Below, in pieces: positions 24,829-32,465 of a stretch of 64,000 nucleotides of DNA. Below the pieces are notes generated by a model. The model made no database searches and was not told where the DNA came from. It worked only from the letters and a program-made list of their open reading frames with translations. This stretch comes from CAVYOE01 sp963770155. GTDB taxonomy: Bacteria > Actinomycetota > Thermoleophilia > Solirubrobacterales > 70-9. Position 1 is the stretch's first letter, and each line of letters begins with the position of its first letter. The stretch spans positions 1,488,001 through 1,552,000 of the forward strand of contig CAVYOE010000001.1 in assembly GCA_963770155.1 (NCBI GenBank), given 5' to 3'. The position numbers were made by a program, and so were the translations under genes.

Positions 24829-25566
24829 TCACTTGCTTTTCGTCGGTGTGCTCTTCTCCGGCGTGATCTTCAGGCTCCAGGTGAAGCTGCTCGTCAGAGG
24901 CACACCACCCGCGGTGTTGGCGTTGTTGTCTTGGACTTCCATAGTCCATGCGCCTTTCATCCCCAGGCCCTTGTAGAGCCATAGCTCGGGATCACCCACG
25001 ATGCCGGCATAGGGCGCGTTCAGGCTGGCGTTCGGGTTGCTGCACGGCGGCGGCGGGGGTGGCGGTGGAGTCGGGCTCGGGAACGGCGCGTTGCAGATCT
25101 GGGTCTTCGAGTTCGGGACCGCGGTCAGCGGCCCGATCGACCCTGTGGTCGGCGAGTTGGGACCAGGCTGGGGGCCCCCAGGGCCGATAAGCAAAAAGAA
25201 GCTAGTCGGCTGGAACAGACCCTGGGGCGTGCCGTCGGGGCCGATCAGCAGGAATGTCAAGTCGCCGCTGGCGGACTCAAAATTTGTCTGATCAACGCCG
25301 GAACCGGTCGTCTGCACCGTCACTTCGACCCTACCCACAGTCGCACCCTTGAACTTCTTTCCTACCCGGATCGTCGAGCTTGCGACGCCGTTGGTGAACG
25401 GGCTGGTGCCGAGTGCGTTCGGAACCGCGGTCGCGGTCTTGCTGCTACCCGAGAACGACTTGCTCTTCTTCTTCTTGGCCTCCGCTGTGCCGGCGAACAG
25501 TGCGGCCACCAGCAAAACGACGCCCGTAATGACAGCCGCCGCTGAGGATCGCGTGTTTGCCCTCAT
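24829..25566 (-). CDS. Secreted proprotein-convertase-P-domain-like protein with N-terminal Lys cluster
   Basis: A 245-residue exported protein. Signal peptide AAAVITGVVLLVAALFAGTA is followed at once by KKKKSKSFSG, so the mature N-terminus is basic. The body (VGRVEVTVQTTGSGVDQTNF, SGDLTFLLIGPDGT, later GMKGAWTMEVQDNNANTAGG and FTWSLKIT) resembles the beta-sandwich of subtilisin-like P-domains or similar carbohydrate-binding folds. The end (TPEKSTPTKSK) is only mildly basic. ATG 25566 has GGAGGAGAGG directly before it. Sole gene of the third tRNA-Val-bounded module. Function unknown. Confidence 0.72.
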   Translation of the reverse strand: MRANTRSSAAAVITGVVLLVAALFAGTAEAKKKKSKSFSGSSKTATAVPNALGTSPFTNGVASSTIRVGKKFKGATVGRVEVTVQTTGSGVDQTNFESASGDLTFLLIGPDGTPQGLFQPTSFFLLIGPGGPQPGPNSPTTGSIGPLTAVPNSKTQICNAPFPSPTPPPPPPPPCSNPNASLNAPYAGIVGDPELWLYKGLGMKGAWTMEVQDNNANTAGGVPLTSSFTWSLKITPEKSTPTKSK

Positions 25567-25620
25567 CCTCTCCTCCTCCATCCCGTTGAGGTGAGGACGC
25601 ATCCTGACAGATGCGGGTCC

Positions 25621-25636
25621 GTTCGAAACCAGCCGC
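25621..25636 (+). repeat. Partial fourth copy of the tRNA-Val T-arm
   Basis: gttcgaaaccagccgc matches the tRNA-Val T loop and 3' T stem exactly over 16 bases, then diverges (acgc instead of gccc). It could be an older, decayed module end. Sixteen bases of T-arm could also derive from another tRNA, so this is less certain than copies 1-3. Confidence 0.5.
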
Positions 25637-25670
25637 ACGCTTAGGTGAGCCCGACTGGCGCCAGAAACGA

Positions 25671-25698
25671 AACCGGCCGCCTGAATAGGCGGCCGGTT
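25671..25698 (-). terminator. Rho-independent-type terminator of the gene at 25728-26591
   Basis: A perfect 12-bp stem, aaccggccgcct / aggcggccggtt, with a GAAT loop. On the minus strand it is followed by TTTCGTTTC. It lies about 30 bases after the stop codon of the basic-tailed secreted protein. Confidence 0.75.
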
Positions 25699-25727
25699 CC
25701 AGAATCTGATCAGTAAGCGAAGAAGGC

Positions 25728-26591
25728 TTACCGACGCTTCTTCTTCTTGACCTTCTTGATCTTGACCTTGAACTTCTTCGCGCAAGTGATCCTCTTCTTC
25801 TTGAGGACGCGCTTCTTCTTCTTCGCGCTGATCTTGCGCTTCTTGATCTTCTTCTTGGCGTTCTTGACGCACGCCTTGAAACCGGAGAGCGCAGAGAGCG
25901 CCCCATACGGGTTGCCGTACTGACCGGTTCCGTCACCGGGACCGCCGGCACTTTGGCCGGCAGTGCTCAGCCGGACAATGTCGTAGTCGGCACCACCCAT
26001 GACCAGGACCGCAGCAGCCGTCTTGAAGGTGCTGGTGATCCTGAGCGAGTAGCTGTGACCGATGGTCAGCAGACCGGGGTTGACGCCAACCGACGGGGTT
26101 GCTTCCCAGTTGGTGGCACCGGCCAGCGCGTTCGGTCCGGTGATCTGGATGACGCCATTGGTCGTGTTGTTGATCAGGTCGACCTGGTAGGTCGCCCGGT
26201 TCAACACATCCACTCCCAGCAGAGCGTCAACGTCGGCACGTCGGAACATGTCGAAGTTGACAACTGCCGGACGCACGCCGCCGTTCCCGTTGTACGTGAA
26301 CGGAGCGCTGGTCCAAATGGCATTGTTGGTGGTCAGCTCAGTCGTCGCAACTGCAAGCAACGAACTCCGCAGATAATTACCGCCGTCAGCGCCGCCCGAA
26401 CCCTGAACACTGTTCGTGATCAGAGGGCAGACAACCGGCGGAATGCAGAGACCGTCATTAACGACAGAGCCCGTGTAGCCGGCTTCAGCCGGTCCATACG
26501 TGTCAGCACTTGCCGCAGCGGGCACAAGCGCCGTGAGCGCCGCACAGGCCGTAATGGCCATCAGCGACGCAAGCTTCCTGCTCGTCCTCAT
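25728..26591 (-). CDS. Secreted protein with very long Lys-rich C-terminal tail
   Basis: A 287-residue exported protein. Signal peptide: RKLASLMAITACAALTALVP, then AAASA. The mature part (TYGPAEAGYTGSVVNDGLCI, IWTSAPFTYNGNGGV) looks like a beta-sandwich; I cannot name its family. The last 50 residues are almost entirely Lys/Arg with two Cys flanking the core (KACVKNAKKKIKKRK, later RITCAKKFKVKIKKVKKKK). ATG 26591 is fixed by AAGGAG eight bases upstream. Base composition is less GC-rich than in neighbouring metabolic genes. It is followed by a strong hairpin. Confidence 0.8.
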   Translation of the reverse strand: MRTSRKLASLMAITACAALTALVPAAASADTYGPAEAGYTGSVVNDGLCIPPVVCPLITNSVQGSGGADGGNYLRSSLLAVATTELTTNNAIWTSAPFTYNGNGGVRPAVVNFDMFRRADVDALLGVDVLNRATYQVDLINNTTNGVIQITGPNALAGATNWEATPSVGVNPGLLTIGHSYSLRITSTFKTAAAVLVMGGADYDIVRLSTAGQSAGGPGDGTGQYGNPYGALSALSGFKACVKNAKKKIKKRKISAKKKKRVLKKKRITCAKKFKVKIKKVKKKKRR

Positions 26592-26865
26592 CTCATGGAC
26601 TCCTTGATTGGTTTCCAGGTACCTGTGCCCGCATCGGCGGGCTCCACATGAACCTTTAGCACGGGGCATGGCCTTTCGGCGCCACTGGGGTTTTTCTGAA
26701 GCCCCGACGCTCTAGTTCTGGCCGCATGTACTAGGCGCGGCAGCCTACAGATACGGAGCGGACGCCAACCTGTCCACTGCTCAACCACTGCCCCAAAATT
26801 GTCGATGCCTTCTCTGAAACCTGGGCCGCTTCAAAGCGGGAAGTCAATCGATGGAGGTCACTCAG
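26592..26865. other. Divergent intergenic region
   Basis: About 270 bases between two divergently transcribed secreted-protein genes. It must hold both promoters. No RNA gene or clear box could be fixed by eye; the sequence is relatively AT-rich for the window. Confidence 0.5.
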
Positions 26866-27090
26866 ATGAAGACAGCGACGATGCGCAAGCTCGGCGCTCT
26901 GACGACAGGAGTTGCTCTGGCGTTCTCGTTCCCGGCCGCAAGCCTTGCTGACAAGGGCGGCGTCCCGAACGCGAACTCCGAGAAGCCGAAGGTGAAGAAG
27001 CCGTGCCCCGCCAAGGGCAAGGGCAACGGGCCGAAGAAGCCGGCCCCGAACACCAATGGCAAGAAGTGCGGCTTTCACAAGGCCGCCTGA
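26866..27090 (+). CDS. Small secreted Lys-rich peptide with two cysteines
   Basis: A 74-residue ORF. Signal peptide: KLGALTTGVALAFSFPAASL, cleaved before DKGG. The mature part of about 46 residues is Lys/Pro/Gly/Asn-rich (SEKPKVKKPCPAKGKGNGPK, then NTNGKKCGFHKAA), with two Cys. ATG 26866 has a perfect GGAGGT at seven bases; the upstream in-frame ATG at 26851 overlaps that site and is rejected. It is followed by a strong hairpin terminator. It might be a free version of the basic tail seen on the larger secreted proteins, or a cationic peptide. Function unknown. Confidence 0.7.
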   Translation: MKTATMRKLGALTTGVALAFSFPAASLADKGGVPNANSEKPKVKKPCPAKGKGNGPKKPAPNTNGKKCGFHKAA

Positions 27091-27112
27091 ACTGAGCTTC
27101 AACGCAGCTCCC

Positions 27113-27147
27113 GAGGCGTCCGGCCCCAGCAGCGGGCCGGGCGCCTC
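27113..27147. terminator. Strong hairpin between convergent genes
   Basis: GAGGCG-TCCGGCCC ... CGGGCCGG-GCGCCTC forms a long GC-rich stem followed by TTC. It lies between the small secreted peptide gene and the convergent alcohol dehydrogenase gene and can serve both. Confidence 0.6.
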
Positions 27148-27158
27148 TTCACTTCAGT

Positions 27159-28193
27159 TCACGGAGTGAGAAGGATCTTGAGCGCCTCGCGCCGGTCGTA
27201 GATCTCGTAGGCCTCGGGCGCGGCCTCGAGCTTCATCTCGTGGGTGACGAGCGGACCCGGATCGAGCTCGCCCGCCGCGAGCTTCTCGAGCACCGGATCG
27301 ACGTGCTTGATCACGTTCGCATGGCCGGTGCGGAGGGTGAGCGCCTTGATCCAGACGATGCCCATGTGGAGGTTGAGCCGCTCGGCGTAGACCCCGGTGG
27401 CAGAGACCACTCCGGCCTTGCGAGTGATCCGGCAGGCGAGCTCGAGCGCGTCGGGATGGCCGACCGCATCCACTGTGCCGTCGACGCCGCGGCCCTCGGT
27501 GGCGGACTTGACCACTCCGCGCGGGTCCTCTTCGGTCAGATGGACCGGCGTCGCCCCGAACGCCTCGGCCACGCCGAGCCGGTCCTCGACGGAATCCACC
27601 GCGATCACGGTCTCGGCGCCGGCAGCCTTGGCCACCTGAACGGCGCAGAGCCCAACGGGCCCCAGGCCGAGTACCGCGACCGTCCCGCCGGGCTCGATCT
27701 CGAGCGCCTCGATCGCGTGATAGCCGGTGCCCATCACGTCGCCGGCAAACAGCGCCACCCCGTCGGAGAGCCCCTCGGGGACCTTGCGCAGAGTCAGGTT
27801 TGCGTGCGGGACCAGGACCGAGTCGGCCTGGGCCCCTTGGAGCGAGCCGAGCGTGGCGCCGTGGCCGAAGACCCGTCCCTCGTCGCACTTGTGGAAATCG
27901 CCGCGCTTGCAGAAGAAGCATTCGCCGCAGGCGGTGCCGTAGCAGCCGAGCACTCGGTCGCCCACGGCGACCCGTTCCACCTCGTCACCCGCAGCGGTGA
28001 CCGTGCCGACGTACTCGTGCCCCAGCGTGAACCCGGGCTCGATCTCGACCCGGCCGTGGTAGATGTGGAGGTCCGAGCCGCAGACGCCGGTCGCCTCGAC
28101 CTTGACGATCGCATCGTCGGCATCCACCAGCTCCGGCTCGGGTCGCTCCTCGAGCCTGACCTCGCCCGGCGCCTGGAAGGTGACTGCCCGCAT
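27159..28193 (-). CDS. Zinc-dependent alcohol dehydrogenase (MDR family)
   Basis: Oxidoreductase of 344 residues. Catalytic zinc ligands are visible in GVCGSDLHIYHG and TLGHEYVG. The structural zinc loop is CGECFFCKRGDFHKC. The Rossmann motif is VAVLGLGPVGLCAVQVAKAA, with an acidic residue (VDSVEDR) at the end of the second strand that suggests NAD preference. The closest general groups are the glutathione-independent formaldehyde dehydrogenase and threonine dehydrogenase-like MDRs; the substrate is not determined. TAACGT lies nine bases before the ATG. It is divergent from the SDR gene. Confidence 0.9.
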   Translation of the reverse strand: MRAVTFQAPGEVRLEERPEPELVDADDAIVKVEATGVCGSDLHIYHGRVEIEPGFTLGHEYVGTVTAAGDEVERVAVGDRVLGCYGTACGECFFCKRGDFHKCDEGRVFGHGATLGSLQGAQADSVLVPHANLTLRKVPEGLSDGVALFAGDVMGTGYHAIEALEIEPGGTVAVLGLGPVGLCAVQVAKAAGAETVIAVDSVEDRLGVAEAFGATPVHLTEEDPRGVVKSATEGRGVDGTVDAVGHPDALELACRITRKAGVVSATGVYAERLNLHMGIVWIKALTLRTGHANVIKHVDPVLEKLAAGELDPGPLVTHEMKLEAAPEAYEIYDRREALKILLTP

Positions 28194-28255
28194 CGGGCGG
28201 CGACGTTATAGGGTCGCGAGGGAACGCAGCAGACGGAGGCGACCGAGGAGGAACA

Positions 28256-29113
28256 GTGGCCGAATCAGTCTCAAAGGCGGTCCTGATCACGGGCTGCTCG
28301 ACCGGGATCGGACGCGAAACCGCACAGCGGCTCGCCGGCAAGGGCTGGACCGTCTACGCGACGGCCCGCAAGCCCGAGTCGATCGAGGATCTGTCACAGA
28401 GCGGCTGCAAGACACTGGCGCTCGACGTAACCGACGAGGGCTCGATGCAGCAGGCCGTGAACACGATTGTCGAGGCCGAGGGCGCAGTTGGCGCGCTGGT
28501 CAACAACGCCGGCTACAGCCAGAGCGGAGCGCTCGAGACGCTGCCGATGGAAAGCGTCCGCCGCCAGTACGAGACCAACGTCTTCGGACTGCTGCGGATG
28601 TGCCAACTCGTGCTTCCCGAGATGCGGAAACAGCGCTGGGGACGGATCGTCAACCTGAGCTCGATCGGCGGCAAGGTCGTCTTCCCCGGCGGCGGCATCT
28701 ACCACGGGACCAAGCACTCTGTTGAGGCAATTTCCGACGCACTCCGCTTCGAAGTCGCCAGATTCGGGGTCGACGTGGTGATCATCGAGCCCGGCTTGAT
28801 CAAGACCGAGTTCGGCCGGACCGCGGCGGGAAGCGTCGACGAAGAGGCCCGCGGCGAGGGCCCATACGGAAAGTTCAACCACCACGTGGCGACGCTGACC
28901 GAGGAGGCCTACGAGGGGCCCATGGGCAAACTTGGCGGCGGGCCCGAAACGGTGGCGAAGAAGATCGAGAAGGCGCTCTCGGCGCGGCGGCCGAAGCCGC
29001 GCTACAAAGTGACCCCCTCGGCCCACATGATTCTCGGCACCGGGGCGATGCTCACCGACCGGGCCTGGGACCGCTTCGTCGGCACCCAGTACCCGCGGCC
29101 GCGGCCGGAGTAG
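28256..29113 (+). CDS. SDR family oxidoreductase
   Basis: Short-chain dehydrogenase of 285 residues. Cofactor motif TGCSTGIGRETAQRLAGKG (TGxxxGIG); NNAGYSQSG; catalytic Ser in NLSSIGGKVVFPGGGIYHGT followed by YHGTKHS (YxxxK). The extended C-terminus matches the classical oxidoreductase/ketoreductase subgroup. The start is GTG 28256 with GGAGGAAC just upstream. It lies six bases before the DDN-like gene, so they form one transcript. Confidence 0.92.
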   Translation: MAESVSKAVLITGCSTGIGRETAQRLAGKGWTVYATARKPESIEDLSQSGCKTLALDVTDEGSMQQAVNTIVEAEGAVGALVNNAGYSQSGALETLPMESVRRQYETNVFGLLRMCQLVLPEMRKQRWGRIVNLSSIGGKVVFPGGGIYHGTKHSVEAISDALRFEVARFGVDVVIIEPGLIKTEFGRTAAGSVDEEARGEGPYGKFNHHVATLTEEAYEGPMGKLGGGPETVAKKIEKALSARRPKPRYKVTPSAHMILGTGAMLTDRAWDRFVGTQYPRPRPE

Positions 29114-29119
29114 CTCGCG

Positions 29120-29629
29120 ATGGCCGTCAAACCCCAGGACCCGACCGAGGAGAAGAACGGCTACGAGCGATTCCTCGAATGGGCAGCCGAGCAGCGGCCG
29201 GTGACCTGGGTCCTGATCAACGTCGGCAACAAGGTGGACCCGGTCCTGATGCGGGCGACCGGCGGCCGGCTTCGGATGACGATGGGAGGACCGACTGTGC
29301 TGGTAAAGCACACCGGCGCCAAGAGCGGCAAGGAGCGGGTCACCCCCCTTGCCTACTTCACCCAGGGTGAGGAGGTCGTCCTGATCGCCTCCAAGGGAGG
29401 CGCGCCCAAGCATCCCGCCTGGTACCACAACCTGAAGGCACACCCCGAGGTGGAGGCAACCACCGACGGCAGGTTCGAGCCGTACCTGGCGCGGGAGGCC
29501 ACCGGCGAGGAGCGCGAGCACCTGTGGCAGCTCGCGACGACCCTCTATTCGGGCTTCGACGACTACCAGCGGCGGGCCACCTCGTCGACCGAGCGGCAGA
29601 TCCCGGTGATGGTGCTCGAGCCGCGCTAG
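29120..29629 (+). CDS. Nitroreductase family deazaflavin (F420)-dependent oxidoreductase (DDN-like)
   Basis: A 169-residue split-barrel protein. Family motifs: GGRLRMTMGGPTVLVKHTGA, SGKERVTPLAYFTQGEEVVL, and IASKGGAPKHPAWYHNLKAH. These match the F420H2-dependent DDN/FDOR-A group of actinobacteria. Substrate unknown. It is directly downstream of the SDR gene, with the lipoprotein gene following on the same strand. Confidence 0.92.
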   Translation: MAVKPQDPTEEKNGYERFLEWAAEQRPVTWVLINVGNKVDPVLMRATGGRLRMTMGGPTVLVKHTGAKSGKERVTPLAYFTQGEEVVLIASKGGAPKHPAWYHNLKAHPEVEATTDGRFEPYLAREATGEEREHLWQLATTLYSGFDDYQRRATSSTERQIPVMVLEPR

Positions 29630-29643
29630 CGGCAGCGAGTCGC

Positions 29644-30186
29644 ATGCTTGCCAGGGCCTGCCTCGCCGTGCTCCTCTGCGGCCTTATGGGGTTTGCGCTC
29701 GTAGGTTGCGCGCTTGAACCGGAGGCGCCGCCCGAGGTCCCGCCGAAGCCCTCTCCCCCGGTTGGCACCAACCAGGGAAGGGTCGGGGACCCGATCCGGC
29801 TCGCAGAGCGGCAGCTGGCGTTGCGCGTACGGGTCACCGACATACTCGATCCGCTCCCCGTCCCCGCGGCGGACGTCCCGCTCGGAAAGGGAGCGCGGTT
29901 CGTCGGGGTCGCGGTCGAGATCACCAACGTCGGCAAGACCGTCTACGACGAGTCCCCGCTCGGCGGGTCGGCCCTGCTCACCCGCGACGGCCGCGAGACA
30001 CAGCCGGTCGGGGTGCTCGGAGGACCGTGCGCCCGCGGGTTTGCCTCCAACGTGAGGGTCGAACCGGGCCAGACGCGAAGCGGCTGTGTCGCATTCGAGG
30101 TTCCCCGCGGCGGCCGGCTTGGCTCCTTTCGCTACGCAATCGGGACGACCTCGGCCGATGAGACCGGAACCTGGCGGATAGGGTGA
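29644..30186 (+). CDS. Lipoprotein with DUF4352-like domain
   Basis: A 180-residue exported protein. Signal peptide with lipobox (LCGLMGFALVGC; Cys is the expected lipidation site), then a Pro-rich spacer (PPEVPPKPSPP). An Ig-like domain follows with the DUF4352/telomeric-repeat-like pattern GKGARFVGVAVEITNVGKTV. Two further Cys (GGPCARG, SGCVAFEV) may pair. ATG 29644 gives the complete signal peptide. Function unknown. Confidence 0.78.
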   Translation: MLARACLAVLLCGLMGFALVGCALEPEAPPEVPPKPSPPVGTNQGRVGDPIRLAERQLALRVRVTDILDPLPVPAADVPLGKGARFVGVAVEITNVGKTVYDESPLGGSALLTRDGRETQPVGVLGGPCARGFASNVRVEPGQTRSGCVAFEVPRGGRLGSFRYAIGTTSADETGTWRIG

Positions 30187-30190
30187 ATGC

Positions 30191-30802
30191 GTGAGCCCGG
30201 CTGACCCGACCCAGCACGACCGGTTCCTGATCAGCCAGCGGATCCGGCCGATGGTGAACCAGTACGAGGTCTCGACCCTCGGCGACGACGAGAAGTCGCC
30301 GGGGGAGCCGGTCTGCTTCGTCGAGCAGAAACGGATGAAGTTGAAGGAGGACCTGCGCGCCTTCACCGACGACGGCAAGACCTCCGAGGTCTTCCGGATC
30401 AAGGCCCGCCAGGCGTTCGATCCGCGGGCCCGCTACGACGTCACCGACGCAGGTGGCACCAAGATCGGCGAGCTGCAGAAGGTCTTCGGCAAGTCACTGC
30501 TGCGCTCCACCTGGCGCCTCTACGACGCCGGCGGCGAGGAGATCGGCTGGGCCCAGGAGCGCAGCATGCCGGTGGCGCTGCTGCGGCGGGTGGTGGACTT
30601 CATCCCCTACGTCGGAGACTTCCTGCCGATCCCCTACCACTTCGACTACCACGCGGGCGACGCGAAGATCGGCGGGCTCGAGCGGATCATCGGAGTCCGC
30701 GACCGCTATCGGCTCGATCTCTCTGGCGATACGGAGCGGGCGATCGACCGCCGGGTCGCACTCGCGCTCGCGGTCGGCATGGACGCGCTGCAGGCGAGAT
30801 AG
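30191..30802 (+). CDS. LURP-one-related / scramblase-like protein
   Basis: A 203-residue cytosolic protein of the Tubby-like LURP-one family (DUF567). Visible hallmarks are KLKEDLRAFTDDGKTSEVFR, IGELQKVFGKSLLRSTWRLY, and FDYHAGDAKIGGLERIIG. Bacterial members are of unknown function; the fold binds phosphoinositides in eukaryotic relatives. GTG 30191 is taken as start; a downstream ATG (MVNQYEV) is possible. The stop overlaps the start of the next gene. Confidence 0.85.
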   Translation: MSPADPTQHDRFLISQRIRPMVNQYEVSTLGDDEKSPGEPVCFVEQKRMKLKEDLRAFTDDGKTSEVFRIKARQAFDPRARYDVTDAGGTKIGELQKVFGKSLLRSTWRLYDAGGEEIGWAQERSMPVALLRRVVDFIPYVGDFLPIPYHFDYHAGDAKIGGLERIIGVRDRYRLDLSGDTERAIDRRVALALAVGMDALQAR

Positions 30803-31176
30803 TGATCAAGCTCGTCTTCGTTCTGCGCCGGAAGGAAGGCATGTCCGCCGAGGAGTTCCGGCGCTATTGGCTCGAGCAGCACGGGCCCTTGGCGCGGGGC
30901 CTCCTGGAGTCGCTCGGGGCACACCGCTATGTGCAGACTCACACGCTCGACACCGACCTGAACGCCGCGCTCGCCGCTTCGCGTGGAGCGGGCGATCCCT
31001 ATGACGGCCTTGCGGAGATCTGGTGGGATGGAGATGTCGAGGACCTCGCAGCCAGGTGGGCGACCGAGGAGGGCCAGCGGGCGAGTCAGACCCTGGTCGA
31101 GGACGAGGCGAAGTTCATCGACATGGAGCGGTCATCGATCTTCTTGGCAGAGGAACACGCCCTGATCGATTCCTGA
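30802..31176 (+). CDS. EthD-family dimeric alpha-beta barrel protein
   Basis: A 124-residue protein starting MIKLVFVLRRKEGMSAEEFR and continuing WLEQHGPLARGL, the standard EthD pattern. GTG 30802 overlaps the preceding stop codon (TAGTG), so it is translationally coupled. The reaction is unknown; members are accessory or degradative small enzymes. Confidence 0.85.
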   Translation: MIKLVFVLRRKEGMSAEEFRRYWLEQHGPLARGLLESLGAHRYVQTHTLDTDLNAALAASRGAGDPYDGLAEIWWDGDVEDLAARWATEEGQRASQTLVEDEAKFIDMERSSIFLAEEHALIDS

Positions 31177-31188
31177 GCTCGGCTCTGT

Positions 31189-31228
31189 AGCGGAGGGGGT
31201 GGGATTCGAACCCACGAGGGACCCGAAG
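31189..31228 (-). repeat. att-like copy of the tRNA-Ser(CGA) 3' end
   Basis: Forty bases identical to 32332-32371, the 3' end, T arm and variable arm of tRNA-Ser(CGA), in the same orientation. Similarity continues for about six bases after a single-base gap and then stops. The rest of the tRNA is absent. It marks the far boundary of a 1.1-kb module containing only the GGDEF gene. Confidence 0.93.
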
Positions 31229-31273
31229 CCCCTAGCCAAAACGGTAACCCGAACGGACTAGTCTGGGTCGTGT

Positions 31274-32263
31274 GTGAAGCGGCCTTCCAAGAAGAATCGC
31301 GAGGATCCCCAGCCGCCCACCCGCGACGAAGAGAGTGCGGCGCACCCGGCTGAGCGCGCACGCGAACGCGACATCGCGGCGACCGAGCGGGATCAGGCAG
31401 CGGACCGACGTGACCGTGCGGCGACCGCGCTCGACGAAGCTGCTGGTGAGACTGACCGCGCCTCTGCGCGTCGATCGGTTCGGGTCAGCGAGGAGGGGCC
31501 GAAAGATCGAGCGAAGGCCGCATCCGAACGCGCCGAGGTCGCGCGGGTTCGTGACGAGGCCACCAGCGAGCGTCAGGCGCTTGCGGACAACCTCGAACGC
31601 GCGGCCCTGGAGAGCGATGATGCGGCAAAGAAGCGCGATCGTGCCGCCGATGCACTCGACGAAACTGCAGGGGAGAGCGATCGAGCATCCGCCCGGCACG
31701 CGGCAAACGAGAGCAAACGGGGAATCGATGAACGTGAGCGTGGGGCGTCTGATCGCGCCGAGGCTGCTCATGACCGTCAAGTTGCGGCACGCGACCGCGA
31801 GCTCGCAGCTGAGGATCGTGAGGCCTCCGCGACAGACGAGTTGACCGGAGCGCGCCGCCGGGGCGCGGGTCTAGCCGAGTTGGATCGGGAGATTGACCGG
31901 GCAAAAAGGACAGGGCGGCAGCTTGTTGCCGCGTTCGTGGACATCGATGACCTGAAGGCGGTCAACGACGCGCACGGCCACCAAGCGGGGGACGAGCTTC
32001 TGATCGAGGTCAGCGACCTCCTCAAGAAGTCGCTGCGCTCGTACGACCTCATCATCCGCGTCGGTGGTGACGAGTTTGTCTGCGTCCTCCCAGACATCAC
32101 CGTGGCAGAGGCGCGCGGACGCTTCGCCACCGTTGCGAACAAACTGAGTGAGGGGCGGATGGGTGGCTCGATCACGGTCGGCTTTGCGCAATTCGAGCCC
32201 GGCGACTCGACCGACGACCTCGTCGCGCGGGCGGACGCCGAGCTGCTGCAGGGCCGCGGGTAA
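31274..32263 (+). CDS. Diguanylate cyclase (GGDEF) with N-terminal heptad-like charged repeats
   Basis: Makes c-di-GMP. The C-terminal 170 residues are a GGDEF domain: TDELTGARRRGAGLAELD, VDIDDLKAVNDAHGHQAGDE, then RVGGDEFVCVLP with intact GGDEF. The first 150 residues are repeats rich in Arg/Asp/Ala (RDQAADRRDRAATALDEAAG and similar), likely a long coiled coil that could sense or dimerise. There is no transmembrane segment or signal peptide. The start is GTG 31274, nine bases after TAGTCT. It is the only gene inside the tRNA-Ser(CGA)-bounded module. Base use is a little less GC-rich than in flanking genes. Confidence 0.9.
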   Translation: MKRPSKKNREDPQPPTRDEESAAHPAERARERDIAATERDQAADRRDRAATALDEAAGETDRASARRSVRVSEEGPKDRAKAASERAEVARVRDEATSERQALADNLERAALESDDAAKKRDRAADALDETAGESDRASARHAANESKRGIDERERGASDRAEAAHDRQVAARDRELAAEDREASATDELTGARRRGAGLAELDREIDRAKRTGRQLVAAFVDIDDLKAVNDAHGHQAGDELLIEVSDLLKKSLRSYDLIIRVGGDEFVCVLPDITVAEARGRFATVANKLSEGRMGGSITVGFAQFEPGDSTDDLVARADAELLQGRG

Positions 32264-32333
32264 TCATCGAGCGGGTCGAAGCCGCCGGGCTGGCGGGGTA
32301 GCCGTTATCTAGGGAGCACTCTGGTCCTGTAAG

Positions 32334-32422
32334 CGGAGGGGGTGGGATTCGAACCCACGAGGGACCCGAAGGCCCCTAACGGTTTTCGAGACCGCCCCGT
32401 TCAACCACTCCGGCACCCCTCC
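32334..32422 (-). tRNA. tRNA-Ser(CGA)
   Basis: An 89-nt class II tRNA on the minus strand. Acceptor GGAGGGG/CCCCTCC, anticodon stem GCGGT/ACCGT-type with loop CTCGAAA (anticodon CGA), a long variable arm TAGGGGCCTTCGGGTCCCT, T arm GTGGG-TTCGAAT-CCCAC, discriminator G. CCA not encoded. Its 3' end is duplicated at 31189-31228. Confidence 0.95.
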
Positions 32423-32465
32423 GGGGAAATGTGAATCCAGGGAGATGATCCAGGGAGACGTAAGG

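Noticed and set aside
22578..32422. Insertion sequence or integrase gene responsible for the tRNA repeats
   Set aside because: Every supported gene in the modules was checked: secreted proteins, a transporter and a GGDEF protein. None shows a transposase or tyrosine/serine recombinase motif.
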